Positions 32,063-43,356 of a DNA stretch of 64,000 bases are shown here, in pieces. The notes beneath the pieces are model-generated. The model was given only the letters and a program-made list of their open reading frames with translations. It had not been told where the DNA came from and ran no database searches. Source of the DNA: Alectoria sarmentosa (lineage: Eukaryota > Ascomycota > Lecanoromycetes > Lecanorales > Parmeliaceae); assembly GCA_009733775.1 (NCBI GenBank), contig WOGZ01000035.1:124001-188000 (forward strand), written 5' to 3'. The number at the start of each line of letters is the position of its first letter. Position 1 is the first letter of the stretch. A program made the translations under genes and the position numbers.

Positions 32063-33973
32063 ATGGAGTGTATGAAAAATAGATTCATCGAAGGGCTGAT
32101 ATTAGACGGGCGTTACGAGTCAGTGTCTCCGCTTAACCATGGATCATTTGGTATGGTCTTTTTGGCCAGAGACACCATTAATGGTGATCTCGTCGCCATC
32201 AAATGTTTGAGCAAAGCTTCGGCGGCCAAGGACTGCCCTGCTGTCGATGTCGATGAGAACTCAGTGGAGCTTGCGTGCCATAATCGTCTCGGTCACCATC
32301 CGAACATTGTCAACCTCCTCCACTCTTTCGAGACCAAGGCCCATATCTATTTGGTTCTGGAATACTGCTCAATGGGTGATTTGTACGAAGCAATTCGTCT
32401 TGATCGTGGACCTCTTGAGACCAACAAAGTTCGAGAGTTCATGCTGCAGTTGGTTGATGCTGTTGATTTCATGCACGTCAAGGGACTCTACCACCGAGAC
32501 ATCAAGCCGGAGAATATCTTTCTTGCCCAGGATGGCTCCATGAAGCTTGGTGACCTTGGACTGGCTACCACCGACGCTTGGTCCCTTGAAGCTTGCGTTG
32601 GCAGTGACAGATACATGGCTCCTGAACAATACGACCCCACGGACAGTGGATACTCTCCTGCAAAAGCTGATACCTGGGCCATTGGTATCTGCTTGTTGAA
32701 CATTCTTTTCTCACGCAACCCCTTCGTGACTCCAACGGAGTCGGATAAGCTGTTCACGGACTTTGCACGAGATACTCAAGCTCTCTTCGACATCTTCCCG
32801 AACATGTCTCAGGACACATTCGGAGTGTTGGTCCACGCTATGGCCATCGACCCCACAAAGCGTTCCTTGCCTGCCGTTCGCGATGCACTTACGAACGTAG
32901 TCAGCTTCACTACAGACGAGGAGGTATTGGATGACTTCTGCACCGAAGCTCGTGACCTCGCTCCTCCGAGTGCCAACCGGGAGCCCCTTCGAACACCATC
33001 CATTTCGAGTCCTCCCGACGATCAGGGTGGAGCATTCCCATGGTCCAAAGCCCTTCATATGAGCCCACACCGACGTCAATTGTCTGCCATCCCGGACACG
33101 GAAAGCTACACCGAAGACCTCTTCCCTGCTTCTGAAAAAGATCGAAACTCGTGGTATTCTTTCGCTCAAAATTCGTCTACCACTTCTGGTTTGGACTCAA
33201 TTCTTGACCCATCTGTCAAACCGATGGTCTTGCAAGCTCCTGCTTCTCGCAAACCTCCACGCTCCAATCCGGTACCTGTACCATCTTCACTGCCCTCACG
33301 CATGACTTCTCTTTCGTCCGTATTCGGCAAGAAGAACAGCTCAGTCTCAAAAAGCTGGACCGACATCTACGACGAAGATGAAGAGGACGAGTTTATGAAG
33401 CGCAAGGAAGTAGTCCATAAGAGACGTCAGTACAACAGCCGAACCTGGAGCCAGGAGAGCAAGGACAACGACCCCACTCTTCGTCGCAGCGGTCTTTCAG
33501 AGATCAAAGACTCTTCAGCCAATGCCAGGACCCAAAATCCCCAGCAGGCGAGGCGTGCAACTTCAGACGTGGTGAGCGACAGCGACGTGTTCATGTTCGA
33601 GGAAGCAGCGCCACGCTACTCCCCTCCTCCGAAGAGGACCCCATCTCCTGTTCTGAAAAGGGGGGCCATTCGGGAGTCTACTCCGAAGCGTTCCATCATG
33701 GACAAATGGTCTGCACTAGGTAACCGCAGGCGTCAGTACAATGATGGACCGGAGTCTCTGCCGGAGACCAGTCGGAAGATGACGAGCACTGGGAATTGGC
33801 GCACTGGTTTTGGGCTGAAGGTGTTCTCTGGGAATGGTGTATGGGATAAGGGTAGCAGGAAGGAAAACGTTGATGCCAAGGTACGCGACTGGCGCCGAGA
33901 TACTCATGCGCAGACATCGCGCGAGAGCCTGGACGATGTCGAGTGGGTGGGGACTTCAAACCCTCCATTGTAG
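32063..33973 (+). CDS. KSP1: Ksp1/Ran1-like serine/threonine protein kinase
   Basis: A cytosolic Ser/Thr kinase of the Ksp1/Ran1 group, linked in yeasts to nutrient signalling and growth form. The start is set at 32063 (MECMKNRFIEGLILDGRYE), because kinase homology begins immediately after it. The frame is open upstream to an ATG at 31832, which would add 77 residues of poor quality. Single exon, 636 residues. Kinase landmarks: GSFGMVFLA (glycine loop, about residue 27), VAIKCL (catalytic Lys, about 46), GLYHRDIKPENIF, GDLGLATTD (DLG in place of DFG), SDRYMAPEQY and ADTWAIGICLLNILFSRNPF. The long Ser/Pro-rich tail (about residues 300-636) is probably disordered and regulatory. Confidence 0.9.
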   Translation: MECMKNRFIEGLILDGRYESVSPLNHGSFGMVFLARDTINGDLVAIKCLSKASAAKDCPAVDVDENSVELACHNRLGHHPNIVNLLHSFETKAHIYLVLEYCSMGDLYEAIRLDRGPLETNKVREFMLQLVDAVDFMHVKGLYHRDIKPENIFLAQDGSMKLGDLGLATTDAWSLEACVGSDRYMAPEQYDPTDSGYSPAKADTWAIGICLLNILFSRNPFVTPTESDKLFTDFARDTQALFDIFPNMSQDTFGVLVHAMAIDPTKRSLPAVRDALTNVVSFTTDEEVLDDFCTEARDLAPPSANREPLRTPSISSPPDDQGGAFPWSKALHMSPHRRQLSAIPDTESYTEDLFPASEKDRNSWYSFAQNSSTTSGLDSILDPSVKPMVLQAPASRKPPRSNPVPVPSSLPSRMTSLSSVFGKKNSSVSKSWTDIYDEDEEDEFMKRKEVVHKRRQYNSRTWSQESKDNDPTLRRSGLSEIKDSSANARTQNPQQARRATSDVVSDSDVFMFEEAAPRYSPPPKRTPSPVLKRGAIRESTPKRSIMDKWSALGNRRRQYNDGPESLPETSRKMTSTGNWRTGFGLKVFSGNGVWDKGSRKENVDAKVRDWRRDTHAQTSRESLDDVEWVGTSNPPL

Positions 33974-34479
33974 ATCCTGGCCGGTTGAGCTTGCTTGTGT
34001 TGCGAAGTTTCATCCTCGCGCGTTCTCTCATCAATACATGAACGAGACTGGAGAGCGCAATATTAGAGAGCAAAGCTGGCTGGAGGAAACGCATGCAATG
34101 ACATTAGGTTAGCTACCTATGTAGTTGGTCGAATACATGGCATTTACCCACTAAGACGCTATTACCTCCTCAACCACCCGCCCTTTGTTCATAGTAACGA
34201 ATATGCTTCGAACCTGGCAATCTTGAATAAAAGTTGTATACAAGTAAGAAGAGTCTACGTTCAAGCTCATGGTTTGCTCCAATCTCAACCCATCTTCCAA
34301 AGTTCGTCTCGCAGACCCAGATTTGGCAGGCTTTTGAGGGGTGAGTTCCCTTCTGTGGAATTAAAGTCACTGTCACGGCCCCTGAATATGTCAACGTTGC
34401 CCATTACCCCGTCTTCAGCTGGCGTTAGCCCTGAACTGCTCCTCTTGCGCTGGCCATGAAGCTGGGCGACAGTATCATG
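33974..34479. other. Convergent intergenic region
   Basis: 3' flanks of the kinase (+) and the small hypothetical gene (-). No further feature seen. Confidence 0.55.
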
Positions 34480-35004
34480 TTAGGAGCTTGTATCCACTTT
34501 GCCAGACAATCGAGATGGCTTAAGCTTTCGAACCTCCCAGGGTCCACAAGCTATGTTGCCTTTCTGGCCCCTCGTCCAGTCCGGAAGAAGCATGATGCAT
34601 TCGGAGCCCTTGCCTGATATCACCCACTTGAACCGCTCATTTGGCAGATCTTTTGGACCCCTCTCGCGCAACCGAAAGTACAGCTCCCGAATGCATGATT
34701 GGGCCGATCTTTTTGTGTTGTTCGTGTGTGTGCCGAGAGGATCGGTGCAGATCTTTGGACTGGGCCAAAGACTTGGAGGAAAGGCGTTGGTGATGGATAG
34801 GGCTGCGGATGGCTTCACGGCGGCAAAGACTGACGCCGCGGAGGAAGGAAGGAATGAAGGAAGGAAGGGCTCAGGCTTCGTAATCCGGGACTCCAGTGGC
34901 CCAAATATTGTAGGGACCAGGCTGCTAACCCCGGTAGCGGCAGGAGGAAAGGCCATTGATGCGGCGGAGATGGTCGTGGTTGGAGCATTCACGGTGGACC
35001 ACAT
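34480..35004 (-). CDS. Hypothetical protein, 174 residues
   Basis: Not recognised. It starts MWSTVNAPTTTISAASMAFPP, has a Ser/Ala/Pro-rich, weakly basic first half that could be a mitochondrial presequence or disordered linker, and a more ordered second half (IRELYFRLRERGPKDLP, ERFKWVISGKGSECIMLLP, GPWEVRKLKPSRL). The even distribution of charged and aromatic residues in the second half looks like a real domain. A 204-codon frame on the opposite strand (34499-35113) covers the same DNA but is compositionally poorer. Single exon; function unknown. Confidence 0.45.
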   Translation of the reverse strand: MWSTVNAPTTTISAASMAFPPAATGVSSLVPTIFGPLESRITKPEPFLPSFLPSSAASVFAAVKPSAALSITNAFPPSLWPSPKICTDPLGTHTNNTKRSAQSCIRELYFRLRERGPKDLPNERFKWVISGKGSECIMLLPDWTRGQKGNIACGPWEVRKLKPSRLSGKVDTSS

Positions 35005-35454
35005 TGACCCTTGGAATCAGTTTCTTCGCTGGCTTGGTTCTTCGGGAGATTCAACGAGATGCAAGAGGAGAATGAGGATATATATGCAGGGTGTCAGTCA
35101 GAAAAGGTTGTAGTAATTCTTTGCAACATCATGGAAGCCAGTCAACGAGACATGTGTGTTGGTTGCAGGTGTCGATAGTAGACATCACTTTATAGAGATG
35201 CGAACATATGATTGGTACACTGTATGTATATACAGGAAATGTATTGAGAGTGTGCTTTGTGGAGGAAGATGAATGTTGGGAGTTTTGGGGATTTAGACAT
35301 CCTAAGACGCCTCCTGGAATATTTTCGAATGGGTGAATGCGAACAATGAATCACTTAAGAATTCACCTTCCAGCAGGTGAAGCGACTTATTCATTGTTTT
35401 GGCCGCAATTGCTGCGAGTATCCATCATTTGCGGGGAAATTTTTATTGAATAGG
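35005..35454. other. Intergenic region upstream of the small hypothetical gene and downstream of VPS18
   Basis: Promoter of the 174-residue hypothetical gene and 3' flank of VPS18. No specific motif recognised. Confidence 0.5.
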
Positions 35455-38440
35455 CTATATGGCCCATTCCTCACCGTCATCCGCGTCAGAGATGAACGGT
35501 TCCTCGACTGTCTTGATAGCGAGATCGCCACAGAGGATACTGTTCGCAGTCCCATGTCAGAAGACGAGCATTCACAGATCAAGGACGCTTACCATTGGCC
35601 AGCAACCAAAGCATCCAATTCCCGCCCCTCCTTCTCTCTCCTCCCCCCTCGCCCAATTAGGGCTTGTAGTTCCCGTATTCTTCCCCTCACGGTCAGTCCA
35701 CTTCCATCCAACACCTTCCTCCCCAAACAATCACTATGAAACCCATGTTGACAACTTGGGAAGACGAAGAATTGTCTGCTAAGCAATGGCAACTCACATA
35801 CCCTGCACCTTTCACCTGGCTCCACAATGGCGTACCGCCTATCAAGCTGCTTGATATCAGTCTTGATAGACTCGGCCGTTGCAGCAGAGGCGTCCATTTC
35901 TGATTCCAGAGAAGCTATCGAGCGTGAATACGACTCTAGCGCTGCGCAGATCTCATCTTTGAAATCGTCAATGACTACAAAGTCAGGGAAGAAAGGGATC
36001 AGATCTTCTATCCGCAATAGGTCACATCGCTTGAGGAAGTCAATCGCGGTTTTGATGCTGCCCATTCCCTGCTGGCTGATGACTTTCTTCGCAACGGCCA
36101 ACCAGAGTCTCTTGCGCAAGGCAGAGTCAGTGGATCCAGGTCGGTCAGCAACGAGAGAAGCAAGGTCTATCTCATTGTGTTTGAGGGCCAGATCAACTGC
36201 TGAGGCATAGGAGCCCATGGAGGTATAGATATGGACCGCGGACTGGACGCGAGAATTATGGATGCAAAGTCGAAAGGCGAAGTCCGTGTCGTAGGGCGGG
36301 GAGTTGGATAATGAGCTGGTAGAAAGGTAGGAGAGAAGAGCGGTCTCGGAGGGTGAAGGGTGCGAAGCATAGATTGAGATGAGGGTATTGTGAATAGCGG
36401 GGATTGTGGTGTGTAGCGCATTGATACAGAAGAGAAGGTAGCGCACAGCTTGATTTTGGGCGAGTGGAGTATTGGAATTGGATTTGTTGTAATTCAAAAG
36501 GGCGGGAATGAGCTTGAGAGGATCGAGATCAGGGTGACGCATGAGGATGTCGACGAGCTCCGTTGCAGCATGGACCATAAGGACGCTCCCATACCTGTAA
36601 AAGATGGAAGGGTCGGTCTGCTTCTTCAGAACATCCAGCGATTCCTGCCATCTTTCTCGTTGTACCCAGTATGACAGTACGTAGTTGTAGTCATCGATTG
36701 CGGTAGCATACGATAACAATTCTTGCTCTCGTGCATGACTGCTGATAATTTCGTAAGTAGTCTTCCGGTCCAAGTCGCCTTTGTATCTGTTTACGAATTC
36801 TTCAAATTCCTTTCGGAGAGTGGCAAGATCATCCTTTGTGTCTGCGGTAGTCGTACTCTCTGTCAATTGTGCTTTGGTCGTGATCGTATCATCAAGCGAA
36901 TTCGATTTTGACATGAAGATCTCAACAAGCCAGCTAGCAATCATGGTTCTCTGCATGATGGATGACCTCCTGAACGTTGCTATCTTTGTCAACAGGTATC
37001 TTCGTAGTGCATCCTGTTCGCCATGATCAATGAAAGTTAGAGCTACCTGCTCGAATGGCCTGCTGCTCTTCCCATAGACATTGGCAGCCTCGAGGTATTG
37101 GCCTTTGCTGATCAGGTAGTCCCCACAGGCCATCGCTACTGCATCTTTCTGCGACGGTGTTTTCGCATATTGAGATGCAAGACTGAATTGCTGCGATTTG
37201 AGCATGATTTTCCATACATCTCGATCCTCGTCAGTCACCACAATCTCGAAGATATCCCGGGTAGTGAAGAGCCAGTATGTATTCTTCTTTTGATCAGCCA
37301 AGAGGCAAAGCGCGCTCTCACCTGGCTCGAGTACGACTTGATCATATACGACGTGCTCATCAAGCCTGTGCAATGCTACAACTCTGCCTTCAACTAAGCA
37401 GAGTACATGCCATTGTGAGAGTGCAACCCCTGTTATGGGTTCTTGCGTCGGTTTTGTCCGGCCACTGGCGCTCTGTGAAGCCGGGATTTGAGACCTTGAA
37501 ATCATCTTAGAATTGTTGAATACGGTGCTGCCCAAGCTCGCCGACCTCGTACTTGTCTGTAGCTTGCCATGAAGTACACCTTGTGCCGAAAGCCATGCGT
37601 ATACGCGCTCAACATCATCGCTTTCGCTAGTTTGAGATTCCGACGAGTCTGGAGAAATAGCCAGCGCTGACGGTGAAGGCCTAGTACCGGGAGTCACCTC
37701 ATGTAGCGTTGGAGCTTCAGTCTCAAATAACTTGGTGAATATTGATCCTGAACCTTCCTGCCCCGGTCGACCTATCTTTCCCACAAAATGCAACAACTTG
37801 TTCGGCGTTGCTACTATCACTCGGCGACTATCCAGCCTGCCAGGTATGAGGTCTACCCATAATCCTGCCACTGGTCCGTCCTGCACCTTGTAGACCGCCT
37901 TCAGGTATTTCTCTTGATTGCGGTAGAATTCACTGGAGGGTTCAACATAATCTTCGTAGACATTACCATCTGCAGCACCAACGAGGATTTCGCGGGTAGA
38001 GGCTGTAGGGAGGGATGGGTTCCATGCTATGCTCTCAATGCCGACACCCTTCAAGCGCGCAAGTGGTTTGGGCTGCCTCGATTGCGTATGGAGGTAGTAA
38101 TTCTCTCCGAGAGTCGTAGTAATGATGAGGTGGGAGGCAGAGGGGTCGAGGAACATGCGCCGAATCAGCCCAATTTCTGACGTCTTTCTGGGCAGGTCGA
38201 TATCTATGTGATACGCATCTAGTAAGACTCACTTGCAGAAGACTGGAGAGGCCCACCATCGATGTCGGACGGACTGTCAAGGTCTATCCTTAAGATCCGC
38301 CCTGTCGAAAGGGCCAGAACCAGGACATTGTTGGCTACCTGAGCAGCGACAAAGTCCGATGAGATGGTGAATTGGAGTTGTACCCTTTCGACCTTGAAGA
38401 TGGGCAGAGAGCCGTCGTCTAAGTCTTGCATATTAGCCAT
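35455..38440 (-). CDS. VPS18: Vps18/Pep3, core subunit of HOPS and CORVET tethering complexes
   Basis: A class C Vps protein acting at the vacuole and endosome, where it tethers membranes before SNARE fusion. Exons 38257-38440, 35593-38203 and 35455-35539 give 959 residues, normal for the family. The start MANMQDLDDGSLPIF at 38440 is preferred; an in-frame ATG at 38515 would add 25 residues. N-terminal beta-propeller region: NNVLVLALSTGRILRIDL, RRMFLDPSASHLII, GVGIESIAWNP. Clathrin-like helical repeats follow (GKSSRPFEQVALTFID, YVLSYWVQRERW). The C-terminus has the RING-H2 region CRVCELPLLSRQFFVFPSCQHGFHSDCL, and the last exon completes it with CILCGD. The first intron uses a GTGGGC donor, chosen because it restores DIDDIDLPRKTSEIG. 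Confidence 0.94.
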
Positions 38441-39847
38441 TGCTTCAAAGTGTTTCTGCACCCTATCGAAGCTCCATCGGGCTGACTTGAATCGATTCTG
38501 GCGTTGGAGGAGCACTCGGGTGGTCGCAAGGTGGACGTCAAGTCCGTCAATTACTGATGGCTTGAAATTCGGGAAGAATGTAACGTGTCGTTTCTCCAGA
38601 GTCCAGACACAGCAATGCCAGGCAACTGAGGCAAGCTTCGTCCCGGTCTACGCTAACTCGTCTACGGTACGATATTGGTTACGTTAGAAGATAGCATCGT
38701 CGTTCATGTTAAGAGTTTCGAAAGTGTGCGGGGTCACAGTGGCGTCTCGCATTCAATGTCTCAACGCTTGATCCCAGTTTTGATTGCCATATCACACAGC
38801 CTTGACACCGAGGCCTAGCCACTTAAGCAATTCGCAAGGTCAATGCCGAAAGACAAAAGGCTGGACGAGTAAGAAGATTCTTCAAAAGGTGGGGAGGTAA
38901 AGCTCAAGGGAGCACAAGCTGAAGGGAGCAAGGCATGGCTTGCGATAATTATTGGAAGAAAATCTGCGGTGAATTGGTGCGTAGAAGTGAGAAGAATAAT
39001 GTCGACAAACGCTGAGCAATCATCGAGTGAGGCAGCATTACTCAATTTATTGTCTGCTCCAAGAATTAAAAGGTGCCAAGTAAATGTAACATCCCTCGAT
39101 CGTAAGTAAGGAATACGAGTAACGCCAAGAAATGACGTAAAAATAACCTGAAACGCCTCCGTACCTACTTACTTTAGCAGGTGGTGGCATCGCCAAGACA
39201 GTCCGACGAGTTCAATACAATACAGTAATTGAGGCGTGAAGCAGAAAGAGAGTTAAGTAGACATGAGTCCGCTTAGAGGATGACAAGAACCTTTGATGCC
39301 TTCTTCGCCTACAACAGTAGTTTCGGTTCAGCATTTACTTAGAAGCGATAGCTGCTGATTTTGATTTGAAACGTCTTCGTCGCATCCTGGATGCACTAGT
39401 TACTTTGGCTCAGCTCTCCATCAGAACCATCCTCTTGTTCCATCAAATAATACTGCTCCAGGTATATACCTTTGCCAAATCCTCATTCATATAGCATCGT
39501 CAGCCTGACTCTCGTTAGCTGTCACTGGTTTGGGCAATTTGGGCCCTCTCTTACCACATATCAAACGACCGGTAGTCTTCGAAACTCTCACAAAACCGTA
39601 GCAAACGTCAAAGCAAAAGCTTCTTCACCAACATTCGCTCAATTTCACCGTCGTCTTTTTCAATCCTGCTTTCACACTCTTCTCGGGCTTCCTGCAACTC
39701 AGCACCTTCATCATTCCGCCTTTGTCCTAGGGCCCCTCCGCCTGGGATCCTTTGTCTATCGACTTTCAATCCGCGTCAGCAGGACTAACCTGATGCTTCA
39801 CTCCAACACCACACAATAGACGGACAGCGAAGGGAGGTGGATAGGAA
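38441..39847. promoter_or_regulatory. Divergent intergenic region, VPS18 and STE11
   Basis: About 1.4 kb holding both promoters. The 400 bp before STE11 are CT-rich, typical of a leader. No gene is supported; the minus-strand frame at 38815-39045 has no recognisable content. Confidence 0.5.
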
Positions 39848-42830
39848 ATGGCAGTCCTTGCTTCCAAGGCTCAATATGGTTCATCGATGGGTATGGGTCC
39901 TACTCAGCCATCAGTGGTCTCACAATACGCTGTCAATTTCTCCAACCACAAGGCTTCCGCTGCGCAAAGCTCACAAAATGCTGCCTTTTTGAGTCCTACT
40001 GAGTCAGAGTTTTCGGAGCCCAGCGATGGACAGGATCCAATCCGGTACGCTATCTATCCAAAGAAGACATTGGGAGGGTATTATCACGAGAGACACTGCT
40101 AACAGTGATCTATCGCAGTTCTTGGGATGAGAAACGTGTTGGGGAATGGCTGCGTGCCATCAACTGCGCTCAGTACGAGCAACTCTTCAAAGGTAGAACC
40201 CCCCTAAATACTTGCAAGGACCGTGCTCAATGCTCACAAATCGAACCCGCGACGCTTTTCTCCTGGATGTATTCACTGACAATTCCTCAGTCAATAATGT
40301 CACGGGAAATAACCTTATTGAGTGTGATCAGCTTGTACTTAAAGAAATGGGAATCAAGAAGATTGGAGATCGTGTCCGAATATTCGTTGCCATCAAGCAG
40401 CTGAGAACAAAAGCGATCGGTAACCACAAAAAGCGGAATAGAGACTCCTTAGCTGCCCTAGACAACCGTCAAGCGCATCCACCCTATACACCTTCCTCCT
40501 CATCACGCTCTCCACGAGATTTCAACACGGCAAGAGATCGCTCCCATACCTCGGAGTCTGCAAGGAAGCGGTGGTCGCAAAGAGTTGACCTTTCCGCCTT
40601 GGATAACATGCATGCTGCTAATGGCAACCCAAGACCGAGCTCGCCCCTTGCCGAGTCAGATGGCGTCAACAAACTCAGATTTCAACGTTCCGGCGGTATG
40701 AGCCCTCTGGCGACTGCCCGGAAGGATGGGTACTTCAATGCTCCACCTTCCGCCAAGACCTCCACTGGTCTACGACCATCAACACCAAGTCAAACAAGTC
40801 AACCGACCCGACAAAATCCAGGCATGGACTCCACAGTCGGCAAACTCCCTGTGGGTTCGCCTGTAATACGTGTCATCTACGGTGGGGGTCAAACAAAAGT
40901 CCTGGACATCAAAAACTGCAGGACTCTGGAGGACATCATTCTGAGTGTGTTGAGAAAGCTCAACCTGCCCGAGAATCAGTGTAGGAATTACTGCTTTTGG
41001 AATCTTGATGGGACTGGTCAAGACCTGAACAATACCCACAAGCTCACTGATGTGGAGCTCATAGAATACTGTTCGGATCCTTATGACAAGAATGAACGTG
41101 GACGACTAATTCTAAGGAAAAAGCACGCAGGTGAGCCAGATGATGAGGAGCTTAGGAAAGCAGCCAGCATCGCAATGGAGGAACAGAATGAGATGCATGC
41201 CAATGCACTTTCCTCCAACAATCCTCGCAGCCAGCTCAAAGTGCAGAAGCTAACAGGCGAATCATGGCGTGATGTGTCCTACCCTCTGTCTCCAGCAACT
41301 TTTCAACCCCCACGAGCACGAGACCGAAGCGGAAGCTCAACGTCCCAAGGTTGGGGAGACCCTCCCACCCGGTCAGACTCGCGATCGAAGCCAAAAATAA
41401 AAGAATTCCTCGGTGGCAGGCCACCGAGCGAATTGATTAGCCAAGAATTGACAACATACTTCCCAGATCACCAGAAGGAAGCGATTGAGAGGACGGTCAG
41501 AATGTCCATGCGGAGGTCCGCTCGTTTAAGCAAAGCAGCAAGCCGAATCAGTGTAGCAAGCAATGCCAGTTGGACATCGAGTCTCAAAGATGCTCCTCCA
41601 CTTCCCAATATCGCAGACGCTTGGCTGACTGGGGCTTCAACTGCTCGTGGACCCCGGCCTTTGTCTGTCTCTCGATTTGCCAACCCCCAGTATCGTGACT
41701 CCATCACCTCGAGCTCTCTTCAGCCGTTGCAAGAGGAGTCTCCTGTTGAGCCCAACAGAAAGTCATATGTCTCATTCGAGAGTGACTCGCAAATAGGCGG
41801 CACCAACGGCACTGATTCCGACACTTCGCACGCAGCGCTTCAGAGCTATTTCGATGAGTCAGGCAGCAGTGGGCCTACAACAGAAGCCGGTGGCTCAATT
41901 AACGATCATCTGACCCACGCCATCGCCGCAGATGGCGAGGAGCCTGATGAAGAACTTAATCAGTTCCTCAAAGGTGATTCGTGGGACAACGTTAAGTGGA
42001 TGCAGGGTGCCCTCATTGGCCAGGGTTCCTTCGGCAGTGTCTACCTTGCTCTCCATGCAGTCACTGGCGAACTCATGGCAGTTAAACAAGTTGAAGTTCC
42101 GTCCGCCCACAGCAATAGCACCCTCGACAAGCGAAAGGAGAGTATGCTTGCCGCTCTCAAGCACGAAATTGATCTCCTACGTGACCTTCAACACGAGAAT
42201 ATAGTCCAATACCTCGGCTCTAATTCTGACGATCAGCACTTCAACATTTTCCTCGAGTATGTTCCTGGTGGTTCAGTGGCAGCGATGCTTAATTCCTACG
42301 GTCAACTCCAAGAACCTCTCATCCGAAACTTCGTCCGCCAAATCCTTGCCGGCTTGTCGTATCTGCACGGAAGGGACATTATTCACCGAGATATCAAGGG
42401 CGCCAACGTGCTTGTTGACAATAAAGGCAACATCAAGATCTCTGACTTTGGTATCTCCAAGCGTGTCGAAGCCTCTGCCCTACTCCAGCCTCAGAAGAAC
42501 GGCGGTCACATGCACCGTCCTTCCCTTCAGGGATCGGTATTCTGGATGGCTCCGGAAGTCGTCAAGCAAACCTCCTACACCCGCAAAGCGGACATCTGGT
42601 CGTTGGGCTGTTTGATCGTGGAGATGTTCACAGGCACGCATCCTTTCCCAAACTGCTCACAATTGCAGGCGATTTTCCAAATTGGGAACTCAAGTGCGAA
42701 GCCAACCACACCAGAGAATGCTAGTGAAGAGGGCCAGGAATTCTTGAGCAAGACGTTCGAGATTGATCATGAGAAGAGACCGAGCGCTAACGAGTTGTTA
42801 CTCTCACCCTTTTTGAAGCAAATAGCTTGA
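39848..42830 (+). CDS. STE11: Ste11-type MAP kinase kinase kinase
   Basis: The MAPKKK at the top of the fungal mating, filamentation and stress MAPK cascades. Exons 39848-40044, 40119-40192 and 40291-42830 give 936 residues. Domains: a SAM domain (about 66-140; SWDEKRVGEWLRAINCAQYEQLF, then NNVTGNNLIECDQLVLKEMGI), which binds the Ste50 adaptor in yeast; a Ras-association-like domain (about 280-360; SPVIRVIYGGGQTKVLDIKNC); a linker; and a C-terminal kinase domain (about 660-930) with GQGSFGSVYLA, MAVKQVEVP, IHRDIKGANVLVD, DFGISKRVE and FWMAPEVVKQ. The last residues are SPFLKQIA. Both introns fall inside the SAM domain. All expected catalytic residues are present. Confidence 0.96.
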
Positions 42831-43356
42831 CTAGGATGGCTTATGAATGACACACAAAGGAGAAGGAACGGCTTGGCAGCTTGAACAGGATTGGATCTTT
42901 GGCAGCCTGGACGCGACCGCTCAGGGCTTCATTGAGCTGTGTCAAGGGATTGGCTTGAGACTGCTGTAATATTACATGACATGATGACAGGTTGACGTGG
43001 CTGAACATGGAGCAATGGACCACTTGGGCCATACGACGAAGTACGACAGAAGCGCTAGACCATGTCACAGGAGCCTTTCTCCAGGTCTTTGATCTGCTTA
43101 TAATGTACGATAATTTGATAGCAAGTGGACTGCATATTGAATCAAATTGTTCCCCCATTGTGACGACCTTAAAAGAGCAATCGTCTTAGATTTTTTTATC
43201 AGAGTACACAATCCACGCTGCACATGGACTGCCCTTATCTACCACCGTATCAATCTCAGACAGATCCTAACGCCAGCGCTATGCCCCATGGTATGTTTTC
43301 CCCTTTCCCGCTGATGCACAAATGCGCCCTCCAAAAGCTCGACACTTCTGGCAAGA
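42831..43356. other. Convergent intergenic region, STE11 and ubiquitin protease
   Basis: 3' flanks only. No further feature supported. Confidence 0.6.

Noticed and set aside
34499..35113. 204-codon plus-strand frame
   Set aside because: Overlaps the minus-strand hypothetical gene; its composition is less protein-like and it shows no family motif, so it is probably a shadow.
38156..38158. ATG at 38156 as the VPS18 start
   Set aside because: A short intron with conserved flanking residues (DIDDIDLPRKTSEIG) links it to an upstream exon with the family's N-terminal motif.
38204..38232. 29-bp VPS18 intron using the GTGAGT donor
   Set aside because: Too short for a fungal intron. The donor at 38255-38256 gives 53 bp and the family sequence.
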